From the NCBI GenBank assembly GCA_002337605.1, contig DDGL01000010.1, positions 1-64,000 on the forward strand: a DNA stretch of 64,000 nt, read 5' to 3'. The stretch comes from Flavobacteriaceae bacterium UBA1903 (lineage in GTDB: Bacteria; Bacteroidota; Bacteroidia; Flavobacteriales; Flavobacteriaceae). Positions 54,192-62,459 of this stretch are shown in pieces (within the stretch, counting starts at the first letter, position 1; each line of letters starts with the position of its first letter). The notes under the pieces are model-generated. The model searched no databases, was not told where the DNA came from, and saw nothing but the letters and a program-made list of their open reading frames with translations. Position numbers and translations under genes: made by a program.

Positions 54192-56066
54192 ATGTGTGGA
54201 ATAAACGGAATTATAACTCAAGCGCCAACACCTTTGACAAGGGATACCCTTCAGCAAATGAATACCCTCATTTTCCATAGGGGGCCGGATGCAGATGGAG
54301 TTTTTGTAAGCGAAGACCAAAAAGTTGGTATGGCTATGCGTAGGTTGTCAATAATAGATTTAAACACTGGAAGCCAACCCATCTATTCTGAAGACAAGAA
54401 AAAAGTGTTAGTTTTTAATGGTGAAATTTATAATTATAAAAAATTAAAGAGGCAATTAGTAGAAAAGGGGGTTGAGTTTAAAACAACCTCAGACTCAGAA
54501 GTTATCCTTAAACTTTATGAAAAGTACGGAACTGCATCTTTTTCTGATTTAGATGGTATGTTTGCCTTTAGTATTTATGATGAAACACTTAATAAAGTGT
54601 TTATAGCTCGAGACTATTTTGGAGAAAAACCGTTGTATTATTCAAAAGATGCTACAACTTTTTTATGGGCAAGCGAGTTAAAGTCTGTTATCAAAACGCT
54701 TCCAAAGCTTCCTCAATTAGACAAAAAAGCAGTACAACTCTATTTTTCTCTTACCTACATTCCCGCTCCCTATACTATCTATCAAGGCGTTTCAAAGTTA
54801 GAACCTAATCATTTTCTGGAAGTAGATTGTACAGATCTTTCTGTAAAACAACATAGTATTTCGCAGCAATTTCAATCGTATCCTAACTTGTCTAAGAAAG
54901 AGGCCGTTTCAACCACAGAAAAACTGGTTAGGGAAAGTGTTGCATCAAGATCTGTGGCAGATGTGCCGTTAGGCACCTTTTTATCTGGTGGGGTAGATTC
55001 CTCCATAGTATCTTTGTGTCTTTCTCAATCACATACTTCCAAGATTGATACATTCTCCATAGGTTTTGAAAAAAAATCTTTTGACGAAACCGATAAATCG
55101 AAGCTTGTTGCAAAGCAAATAGGGAGCAATCACCATGAGTTTATAGTTACAAATAACGACTTAGATGCCGAAATGGGTGAAATTCTCTTAAATTTTGATG
55201 AGCCCTTTGCAGATTCTTCGGCACTACCAACCTACTTGGTTTCAAAAATGACAAGCAAATATGTAAAGGTAGCTTTAACCGGAGATGGTGGTGACGAGGT
55301 ATTTGGCGGGTATAATAAGTATATGATGGGAAGGCTAAATAAATCCTATACCAAGCTACTTCCTGAAAAATTACATACCTATGTGGCAGACTCTTCTTTA
55401 CTTAATATATCAAGTGATAACAGGGGGTTCAGGTTTAAGGTGAAAAAATTTATAGATGCAGTTGGCTATCATCCAGATTATTATTTTAATATTATTTCGC
55501 TAGCATTTCAGCAAAAGGAGCTAGGAATTTTATTGAAAAATACATTAAATAAGGAAAACCTTTTTAATACCTATAAAGAACAGTTAAGTTATAAACCAGG
55601 CTCTTTACGCTACTTTAGGGAAGTTGATAGGTTAGTGAGTTTGGAAGGAGACTTATTAGTGAAGGTTGATAGGACAAGTATGTTGCAATCTATAGAGTGT
55701 AGAGCTCCTTTTTTAAATAAAAATCTTTGGAATTTTACAAATCAAGTTCCGGAACATTTTCTATTAAAAGGATGGGATAAAAAGCATTTATTGAAAGAAG
55801 CTTTCAAGGAATATTTTCCAAAGGATTTTTTGAATAAGTCCAAAAAAGGTTTTGGGGTGCCTGTTGGTGATTGGTTACGCGATCAATTAAAAGATGAACT
55901 TATTCATTTTACCTCTAATGAGTTCTTAAGAAAACAGGATTTGTTTCACGAAAGTTTTATTCAGCAATTAGTGCACGATCACATTTCAGGGAAGATAGAT
56001 AGCACATTTAAGGTCTGGACTTTTTACTGTTTTCAAAAATGGTACGCATATACATATAATCATTAA
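54192..56066 (+). CDS. Asparagine-synthase-like amidotransferase of the glycan locus
   Basis: A 624-aa two-domain protein. The N-terminal glutaminase has Cys2 (MCGINGII) and FHRGPDADG near residue 30; the synthetase domain has the PP-loop LSGGVDSSIVSL near residue 265 and GDGGDEVFGGY near residue 365. Homologues in O-antigen clusters of Pseudomonas and Bordetella amidate uronic acids such as GlcNAc3NAcA, whose predicted synthesis genes (45910, 46492) are in this locus. True asparagine synthesis is also possible but is already provided by asnB at the window start. It follows the polymerase by three bases. Confidence 0.9.
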   Translation: MCGINGIITQAPTPLTRDTLQQMNTLIFHRGPDADGVFVSEDQKVGMAMRRLSIIDLNTGSQPIYSEDKKKVLVFNGEIYNYKKLKRQLVEKGVEFKTTSDSEVILKLYEKYGTASFSDLDGMFAFSIYDETLNKVFIARDYFGEKPLYYSKDATTFLWASELKSVIKTLPKLPQLDKKAVQLYFSLTYIPAPYTIYQGVSKLEPNHFLEVDCTDLSVKQHSISQQFQSYPNLSKKEAVSTTEKLVRESVASRSVADVPLGTFLSGGVDSSIVSLCLSQSHTSKIDTFSIGFEKKSFDETDKSKLVAKQIGSNHHEFIVTNNDLDAEMGEILLNFDEPFADSSALPTYLVSKMTSKYVKVALTGDGGDEVFGGYNKYMMGRLNKSYTKLLPEKLHTYVADSSLLNISSDNRGFRFKVKKFIDAVGYHPDYYFNIISLAFQQKELGILLKNTLNKENLFNTYKEQLSYKPGSLRYFREVDRLVSLEGDLLVKVDRTSMLQSIECRAPFLNKNLWNFTNQVPEHFLLKGWDKKHLLKEAFKEYFPKDFLNKSKKGFGVPVGDWLRDQLKDELIHFTSNEFLRKQDLFHESFIQQLVHDHISGKIDSTFKVWTFYCFQKWYAYTYNH

Positions 56067-56084
56067 AGTTTTAAATTTCAATCC

Positions 56085-57068
56085 ATGGATTTGAATGGAG
56101 GTTTTGTTATTTCGTTGGATTATGAGCTCATGTGGGGAGTTCGTGATGTGCAATCTGAGGAAACGTATGGGGAGAATATATTAAATGTGCAGGAGGCATT
56201 CGAAAAAATGCTAAAATTATTCGAGCTCTATAATACTAAGGTAACTGTTGCTACCGTAGGCTTTCTATTTCATAAAAATAAAAGTGAGTTGTTGGCTAAC
56301 CTCCCTAAAACTACACCAGATTATCTAGACCAAAAATGTTCGCCATATCCAGATATGCAAGAATACCTGGTCAATTGTAAAGATGTAGCCATTTATTTTA
56401 ATGCTCCGTTGACAAAAAAATTAGTAAACCATAAGAATGTTGAAATGGCCAGCCATACGTACAGCCATTTTTATTGTTTAGAATCTATAAGAGGTATAGA
56501 TGCATTTGTAGAAGATACAGTATATATAAAAGAGACCGCAGCAGCTAATGGAGCCCACCTTAAAAGTATTGTTTTTCCTAGAAATCAATTTACTCCAAGA
56601 CATATAGAGGTATGCGCACAATTTGGGATTAGTGCATATCGAGGAAACCCAAACCATTGGATTTATAGACCTGTCCCTGAAAACAAACAAGGAATTTTCA
56701 GAAGGATGTTTCGACTGTTAGATTCGTACATTAATATTACGGGTCATCATTGTTATTCATTAAGCAATATTAATACTGAAACCCCTTATAATATTGCTGC
56801 AAGTCGTTTTTTAAGGCCTTATTCACATACCCTAAGTGTATTAGAAGAGTTGAAATTAGCACGTATCAAAAAATCTATGACTTATGCAGCAAAAAATAAA
56901 CAGATATATCATTTATGGTGGCACCCCCATAATTTTGGTGCAAATCTTAGTGAGAATCTCGACGGATTAAAAACTATTCTCCAACATTACAGTATGCTAC
57001 ATAAAAAATATGGTTTTACATCTGTTACAATGAACGATTTGTCTAATCAACTAACCAAAACTACATGA
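56085..57068 (+). CDS. Polysaccharide deacetylase-family protein (NodB-like)
   Basis: A 327-aa CE4-fold protein without signal peptide, so it probably acts in the cytoplasm on a lipid-linked or nucleotide sugar. Metal-site motifs are SLDYELMWG near residue 10 (with the catalytic Asp replaced by a DYE arrangement) and MASHTYSHFY near residue 120 (His-x3-His). A later FPRNQFTP and a final WWHPHNFG near residue 280 match the family. Its stop overlaps the formyltransferase start (ATGA), suggesting the two act in sequence. Confidence 0.87.
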   Translation: MDLNGGFVISLDYELMWGVRDVQSEETYGENILNVQEAFEKMLKLFELYNTKVTVATVGFLFHKNKSELLANLPKTTPDYLDQKCSPYPDMQEYLVNCKDVAIYFNAPLTKKLVNHKNVEMASHTYSHFYCLESIRGIDAFVEDTVYIKETAAANGAHLKSIVFPRNQFTPRHIEVCAQFGISAYRGNPNHWIYRPVPENKQGIFRRMFRLLDSYINITGHHCYSLSNINTETPYNIAASRFLRPYSHTLSVLEELKLARIKKSMTYAAKNKQIYHLWWHPHNFGANLSENLDGLKTILQHYSMLHKKYGFTSVTMNDLSNQLTKTT

Positions 57069-57832
57069 AGATTCTTATTTTAGGAGGTAAGGGAGAAGGC
57101 ACTGTGTTTTTGTACAATGCACTTCGGGAAAGCTTCTCTATTGAAAAATTGATCATTGAAGAACCTGTTTCAAAATCAAAACTGATAAAGCGCAGGGTAA
57201 AACGGCTTGGCTTCCTTAAGGTGTTTAATCAATTATTGTTTCAGATTTTTGTAGTACGTATTTTGATCTTTTTTTCAAAACAACGAAGAAATGAATTGCT
57301 AAAAGAGAAGCAGTTAATAAAAACTCCTATTCAACAAGATAAGGTAACACACGTAGTAACTATTAATTCAGAAAAGACTATTTCAATTATCAAAGATGTA
57401 AACCCAGATATTATATTAGTTTCTGGAACACGTATTATTGGAAAAAAGGTATTGAGTTGCAGCAAAGCGAAGTTTATAAACCTGCATGTAGGTATCACCC
57501 CTAAATACAGAGGCGTTCATGGTGGCTATTGGGCATTGGCAAATAATGAACCGGAAAATTGTGGTGTTACTGTGCATTTGGTAGATCAAGGAATTGATAC
57601 AGGTAAAGTTCTTGCGCAAAGTATTATTAAACCTACAGGTAAGGATAATTTTGTTACCTACCCTTATCTCCAATTTTCTGCAGGTATTATTCAAATAAAA
57701 AGCGTTCTAAGGTATTATAAATCACATAATTCTTTCCCAGAGTTTAATGTAAATGATACAACTAGCAAGCTTTATTATCATCCTACTTTCACTGGTTATC
57801 TTTTTAAAAGATTTGTAAAAGGAGTAAAATAA
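57065..57832 (+). CDS. Sugar N-formyltransferase-like protein
   Basis: A 255-aa protein of the methionyl-tRNA-formyltransferase fold, which uses N10-formyl-tetrahydrofolate. The catalytic Asn-His-Asp set is visible in INLHVGITPKYRG near residue 138 and LVDQGIDTG near residue 172. It lacks the tRNA-binding C-domain of Fmt, so a small substrate is expected, most likely an amino sugar freed by the deacetylase that overlaps it. Formylated sugars are found on surface glycans of several bacteria. Specificity is inferred. Confidence 0.85.
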   Translation: MKILILGGKGEGTVFLYNALRESFSIEKLIIEEPVSKSKLIKRRVKRLGFLKVFNQLLFQIFVVRILIFFSKQRRNELLKEKQLIKTPIQQDKVTHVVTINSEKTISIIKDVNPDIILVSGTRIIGKKVLSCSKAKFINLHVGITPKYRGVHGGYWALANNEPENCGVTVHLVDQGIDTGKVLAQSIIKPTGKDNFVTYPYLQFSAGIIQIKSVLRYYKSHNSFPEFNVNDTTSKLYYHPTFTGYLFKRFVKGVK

Positions 57833-57841
57833 GTTAATAGT

Positions 57842-58936
57842 TTGAAAGTAATAGCTGTAATCAATAATCTAGACACTGGAGGAGCCGAAAGACTTCTGGT
57901 AAAAACAGTACCTAAATTAGTGGAATATGGTATTACTGTAGATGTACTTCTGTTAAACGGAAAAGAGTACCCATTTTTAACAGAACTTCGAAAAAGAAAT
58001 TGTTGTACTATTTATTCTCTGGATACTCATAATGTTCGCAATCCATTTCATATTTTTAAAATAATCCCCCATCTTTTTAAATACGATATAGTTCACGTTC
58101 ATTTATTCCCTGCATTATACTGGGTAGCTTTAGCAAAATTGTTTTCATTTTCCAGAACTACTTTGGTATTTACTGAACACAGTACAACCAATAATAGAAG
58201 AGGTATTTTATTTTATAGATGGTTGGACAAGCTTATATATGGTCAATATGCTGTAATTGTTACTATATCTACGGAGGTAAAACTTTATTTAAAAAGATAT
58301 TTAGGTAAAACTCGAAATATTTTCAGAACCATAAATAATGGGGTTGATGTAAGTAGATTTCAACAAGCTAAAAAATCTGAACGACAGGACTTTAATATCC
58401 CTTCAAATCATACCTTAATTATACAGGTAGCAAGCTTTACCTCTCAAAAAGATCCTGCCACCTTGGTACGTGCCATCCCGTACTTGGAGCATCCTGCCAC
58501 GTTGATTTTTGTAGGGAAGGGTGCCGAAATGGAAAAAATAAAGCAGTTGGTTTCAGAATTAGATTTAGACCGATCTGTACAATTTCTGGGAATGCGTACC
58601 GATGTAGCATCATTACTTAAGATGGCCGATGTTGCGGTACTTTCTTCTAACCACGAAGGGTTGTCTTTGTCCAGCCTGGAGGCTATGGCATCGGGAACTC
58701 CTTTAGTTGCAGCAAATGTTACAGGATTAAAAAACCTGGTACATGGAGCAGGCATTCTTTTTGATCATAAAGATGAAATAGATCTGGCAGAAAAGATAAA
58801 CATGCTAGTCAGTAATAAGAAATTGTATACCGAAACTGTCGCAAAAGGAACCAAGCGAGTTAAAAAATTTGAGCTGGAAGTTATGGTTCAATCTCATATT
58901 GCCTTATACAAAGAACTATGTCCAAACAAAAAATAG
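57842..58936 (+). CDS. Glycosyltransferase family 4
   Basis: A 364-aa GT-B enzyme. It starts at TTG 57842 (MKVIAVINNLDTGGAERLL), which exactly begins the conserved family N-terminus; no ATG is available. The donor site is intact, with E-x7-E in NHEGLSLSSLEAMASG near residue 262. It is a paralogue of the GT at 51937, sharing the VHVHLFP and LVFTEHS phrases and the Arg-Arg pair after them. The 3' end overlaps the PglA-like GT by 19 bp. Confidence 0.93.
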   Translation: MKVIAVINNLDTGGAERLLVKTVPKLVEYGITVDVLLLNGKEYPFLTELRKRNCCTIYSLDTHNVRNPFHIFKIIPHLFKYDIVHVHLFPALYWVALAKLFSFSRTTLVFTEHSTTNNRRGILFYRWLDKLIYGQYAVIVTISTEVKLYLKRYLGKTRNIFRTINNGVDVSRFQQAKKSERQDFNIPSNHTLIIQVASFTSQKDPATLVRAIPYLEHPATLIFVGKGAEMEKIKQLVSELDLDRSVQFLGMRTDVASLLKMADVAVLSSNHEGLSLSSLEAMASGTPLVAANVTGLKNLVHGAGILFDHKDEIDLAEKINMLVSNKKLYTETVAKGTKRVKKFELEVMVQSHIALYKELCPNKK

Positions 58937-60078
58937 TTAGAATCACCACAATCCCATTATCCCTCGAAAAACTACTCGAAGGGCAACTGGCCTATATGCA
59001 AAATTACTACGATGTTATCGCTGTTTCAGCAGAAAAAGAACGGTTGGAAGCATTGGGCGCTTCAGAAGGTGTACGGACTAAATATGTGAACCTTACCCGG
59101 AAAATCACCCCTTTAAAAGATATTGCTGCAGTCTATAATCTCTATTCATTTCTGAAAAAAGAAAAGCCAGCCATTGTACACAGTCATACGCCTAAAGCGG
59201 GAATCGTAGGGATGCTGGCAGCATATTTAGCCAGAGTACCAAACCGTTTACACACCGTAGCTGGGTTGCCGCTTATGGAAGCTTCAGGAGTAAAAAGAAA
59301 CATTCTTAATGTAGTTGAAAAACTCACGTATCGCTGTGCGACAAAAGTATATCCAAATTCAAAAGGGTTAAAAGATTTTATTATAGCCGAAAAATTTACA
59401 AAGCCTTCAAAACTGAAGATCATAGGGCAGGGAAGTAGCAATGGAATAGACACGAGCTATTTTTCAGACACATTGTTTTCTAAAGAAGAAGTCCTTCAGA
59501 AGAAAAAAGAGTTAAACATCCCTGAAACCGATTTTGTGTTCCTATTTGTTGGAAGAATAGTAAAAGATAAGGGTATAAATGAGCTGGTGGAAGCTTTTGT
59601 ATCTTTGCAACAGGAACAACCTGATAGCACATTATTGCTCGTAGGCCCTTTTGAAGATGCTCTGGACCCTGTTTTTCCAATAACAAAGGAAATTATAGAA
59701 ACACACCCTAAGATCAAACCAGTCGGTTTCCAGCAAGATGTTCGCTTGTTTTTTGGAATAAGTGATGCGTTGGTCTTTCCAAGTTATCGCGAAGGGTTTC
59801 CCAATGTTGTGATGCAGGCCGGAGCGATGGGACTACCTGCTATTGTAAGCAATATTAATGGCTGTAATGAAATAATTACTCCTAATGTAAACGGATTGAT
59901 CGTTCCTGCAAAAGATGTAGTGGCTCTTTCTAAAAGCATGCATGAGCTAATTGACAACAAAGAACGCTTTTTTACTATGAAAGAAAATTCCCGAAATAGT
60001 ATTACAAGTCGTTACGAGCGCCATAAAATATGGGAATTGCTGCGGGAAGAATACCAATCTCTTCTACACAATACGTAA
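58918..60078 (+). CDS. PglA-like glycosyltransferase family 4
   Basis: A 386-aa GT-B enzyme. The N-domain carries VHSHTPKAGIVGMLAA near residue 85 and HTVAGLPLMEASG near residue 112, phrases typical of the CapM/PglA group that adds the second sugar to an undecaprenyl-PP-linked first sugar. The donor site has YREGFPNVVMQAGAMG near residue 290, where the usual second Glu is replaced by Gln-Ala. It sits just upstream of pglC-like and pglD-like genes, so it probably acts on Und-PP-diacetylbacillosamine. Confidence 0.88.
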   Translation: MSKQKIVRITTIPLSLEKLLEGQLAYMQNYYDVIAVSAEKERLEALGASEGVRTKYVNLTRKITPLKDIAAVYNLYSFLKKEKPAIVHSHTPKAGIVGMLAAYLARVPNRLHTVAGLPLMEASGVKRNILNVVEKLTYRCATKVYPNSKGLKDFIIAEKFTKPSKLKIIGQGSSNGIDTSYFSDTLFSKEEVLQKKKELNIPETDFVFLFVGRIVKDKGINELVEAFVSLQQEQPDSTLLLVGPFEDALDPVFPITKEIIETHPKIKPVGFQQDVRLFFGISDALVFPSYREGFPNVVMQAGAMGLPAIVSNINGCNEIITPNVNGLIVPAKDVVALSKSMHELIDNKERFFTMKENSRNSITSRYERHKIWELLREEYQSLLHNT

Positions 60079-60083
60079 CTTTG
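60076..60083 (+). promoter_or_regulatory. Possible -7 element ahead of the PglC-like gene
   Basis: TAACTTTG followed by CC fits TAnnTTTG and lies only four bases before the GTG start, so any transcript would be almost leaderless. No -33 TTG at the usual distance. It may give the priming genes expression independent of the upstream operon. Confidence 0.35.
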
Positions 60084-60087
60084 CCAC

Positions 60088-60690
60088 GTGTATAAAACAA
60101 TAGTCAAGCCATTCTTGGATTTTTGTGTAGCTGCAATAGTGTTTATTGTGCTGCTTCCGTTGTTTGTGGTAACAATGGTGATACTGGCGATAGCTCTTAA
60201 AGGGAACCCATTTTTTACCCAGCAACGTCCTGGAAAAAATGCACGTATATTCTCCATCATTAAATTTAGGACGATGAGTAATGAAAAAGACGCACAGGGA
60301 ACCTTATTACCAGACCACCAGCGGCTATCGGGTTTTGGAAAGTTGGTACGTTCCACGTCTCTGGACGAAATCCCACAATTATTAAATGTTTTAAAAGGAG
60401 ATATGAGCCTGGTAGGTCCCAGGCCTTTACTACCTTCATACCTGCCTCTGTATTCTAAAGAACAACAAAAGAGGCATTTGGTAAAACCAGGGATTACAGG
60501 TTGGGCACAGGTGAACGGTAGAAATGCCGTTTCGTGGCAAAAAAAGTTTGAATTGGACGTGTTTTATGTGGAAAGAGTTAATTTTGCATTCGATTTAAAA
60601 ATATTATTTAAAACCGTGCTAAAAGTACTTAACCGCAGTGATATTAATAGTAACACAGCTGTTACAGTAGAACCTTTTAAGGGGAACTAG
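60088..60690 (+). CDS. PglC-like initiating phosphoglycosyl transferase
   Basis: A 200-aa monotopic sugar-phosphate transferase that places the first sugar-1-phosphate on undecaprenyl phosphate. The N-terminal re-entrant helix (residues 5-35) is followed by KFRTMSNEKD near residue 55, the STSLDEIPQLLNVLKGDMSL block near residue 92 with the catalytic Asp-Glu pair, and KPGITGWAQVNGRN near residue 132. The short length and adjacency to pglD/E/F-like genes favour PglC (bacillosamine) over WcaJ or WbaP. The start is GTG 60088; there is no better codon. Confidence 0.92.
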   Translation: MYKTIVKPFLDFCVAAIVFIVLLPLFVVTMVILAIALKGNPFFTQQRPGKNARIFSIIKFRTMSNEKDAQGTLLPDHQRLSGFGKLVRSTSLDEIPQLLNVLKGDMSLVGPRPLLPSYLPLYSKEQQKRHLVKPGITGWAQVNGRNAVSWQKKFELDVFYVERVNFAFDLKILFKTVLKVLNRSDINSNTAVTVEPFKGN

Positions 60691-60692
60691 CT

Positions 60693-61307
60693 ATGAAGGA
60701 AATTACTATTTTTGGAGGTGGAGGCCATTGTTACGCACTTGTAGCTCTCATTAGAGCAACAAATGAGTACAAGCCTGTTATTGTGTTGGATAAACAACCC
60801 TCGGAAAAGGATATTTTAGGAGTTCCGGTTGAAAAGAGAAAGGGTCGCAGCCCCATTACCACACCTGCTGCCATTGCCATTGGCAACAATGCTATTAGAA
60901 AAAAAATTGCTGAAACACTAACAGGTGCTTGTCCGTCGTTTGTACATGACACGGCAATGGTGTATTCTTCAGCAAGGATCGGTAAAGGTGTACAGGTATT
61001 ACCTAATGCTGTTGTTGATGCTGCCGTTGTACTTGGAGACTTTACGATTGTAAATAACAATGCAACTGTATCACATAATACGGTAGTTGAAAATTTTTGT
61101 CATATAGCTATTAATGCTGCTGTTTCTGGAGGTTGTACCATTGGAGAAGGCACTTTGGTGGGAGCGGGGAGTGTAATTCTTCCTGAAATAACTATAGGGA
61201 AGTGGGTAACCATTGGTGCAGGAGCCGTGGTTATAGAACACGTTCCGGATGGAGCAACTGTGGTGGGAAACCCTGCCAGAATTATTAAGAAAACACATGA
61301 GTTGTAA
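60693..61307 (+). CDS. PglD-like UDP-amino-sugar N-acetyltransferase (NeuD family)
   Basis: A 204-aa two-part enzyme: an N-terminal Rossmann-like nucleotide-sugar domain (IFGGGGHCYAL near residue 6) and a left-handed beta-helix from about residue 90, with VSHNTVVENFCHI near residue 130 containing the catalytic His and a closing VGNPARIIKK. It should acetylate UDP-4-amino-sugar to UDP-N,N'-diacetylbacillosamine. It starts two bases after the PglC-like stop and its end overlaps the aminotransferase start by 11 bp. Confidence 0.9.
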   Translation: MKEITIFGGGGHCYALVALIRATNEYKPVIVLDKQPSEKDILGVPVEKRKGRSPITTPAAIAIGNNAIRKKIAETLTGACPSFVHDTAMVYSSARIGKGVQVLPNAVVDAAVVLGDFTIVNNNATVSHNTVVENFCHIAINAAVSGGCTIGEGTLVGAGSVILPEITIGKWVTIGAGAVVIEHVPDGATVVGNPARIIKKTHEL

Positions 61308-62427
61308 AATATATCTTTCTTCCCCACATATGGGGGGCACCGAACAGAACTATGTTAATGAGGCTTTTGACACCAACTGGATCGCTCCTTTGGGACCAAA
61401 TGTAGCCGGATTTGAAACAGCTTTGGAAAGCTATCTCGGGAAAGGAAATAACGTAGCGGCATTAAGTTCGGGTACGGCGGCCATTCATTTGGCGTTGGTT
61501 TTATTGGGAGTAACCAGAGGGGATGAAGTACTTTGCCAGACGTTTACCTTCTCGGCTTCTGCCAACCCTATTGTGTACCAGGGCGCAACCCCTGTCTTTA
61601 TAGACAGTGAGCCTGATACGTGGAATATGTGCCCAGACCATCTGGAAGAAGCCATTAAAGACCGTATTGCGAAGGGTAAAAAACCTAAGGCAATCATTGC
61701 TGTTCACCTTTACGGAATGCCCTGTAAAATTGAAGCCATTACTGCAGTGGCTCAAAAATACGAAATCCCAGTTGTGGAAGATAGTGCAGAAGCCTTGGGA
61801 AGTACTTACAAAGGTCAAAAATGTGGTACGTTTGGTACTATTGGTATTTTAAGCTTTAACGGAAATAAAATAATTACTACATCTGGTGGAGGGGCTTTAG
61901 TTTCAAATTCGCCTGAAATTAAGGAAAAAGCAGTTTTTTTAGCAACCCAGGCACGCGATGAAGCTCCGCACTACCAACATTCAGAAATTGGGTTTAATTA
62001 CAGGTTGAGTAATATTTGTGCAGGTATTGGCCGGGGACAAATGGAAGTAGTAGATAGCCACGTTACGCTGCGCAGAGAAATGCACCAATTTTATAAAGAA
62101 CTCTTTAACAAGAGGGAAGGGGTTACTGTTTTTGAAGAACCTTCTCCCGATTATTTTTCTAATCACTGGTTGTCTTGTATCACTATTAATGCAGCAAAAA
62201 CCAGGTTCACCCCACAGGAGGTGGTTTCAGCTTTAGCAAAGGATACTATAGAATCCCGACCGTTGTGGAAACCTATGCATTTACAACCTGTTTTTAAAGA
62301 TGCACCTTATTATGGGGCTACTGTAGCTGAAAGCTTGTTCAATACCGGATTGTGTTTACCTTCTGGCTCTAATTTGTCAGGTACTGAAAGACAGAGAATT
62401 AACAAGGCTTTAAAACCTTTCCTATAG
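61297..62427 (+). CDS. PglE-like DegT/DnrJ/EryC1/StrS aminotransferase
   Basis: A 376-aa PLP enzyme that should transaminate the 4-keto sugar made by the PglF-like dehydratase. The start IYLSSPHMGG and NWIAPLGPNVAGFE near residue 28 are typical of PglE-type proteins. The PLP Lys is in SFNGNKIITTSGGG near residue 190; EDSAEALGS near residue 160 binds the cofactor. I chose ATG 61297 instead of ATG 61249, since the earlier start would add 16 residues read from within the pglD frame-shifted sequence. The adjacent genes on both sides complete the pathway. Confidence 0.92.
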   Translation: MSCKIYLSSPHMGGTEQNYVNEAFDTNWIAPLGPNVAGFETALESYLGKGNNVAALSSGTAAIHLALVLLGVTRGDEVLCQTFTFSASANPIVYQGATPVFIDSEPDTWNMCPDHLEEAIKDRIAKGKKPKAIIAVHLYGMPCKIEAITAVAQKYEIPVVEDSAEALGSTYKGQKCGTFGTIGILSFNGNKIITTSGGGALVSNSPEIKEKAVFLATQARDEAPHYQHSEIGFNYRLSNICAGIGRGQMEVVDSHVTLRREMHQFYKELFNKREGVTVFEEPSPDYFSNHWLSCITINAAKTRFTPQEVVSALAKDTIESRPLWKPMHLQPVFKDAPYYGATVAESLFNTGLCLPSGSNLSGTERQRINKALKPFL

Positions 62428-62459
62428 ACGTTTCGTATATTTACAATTAAATTTCCAAC

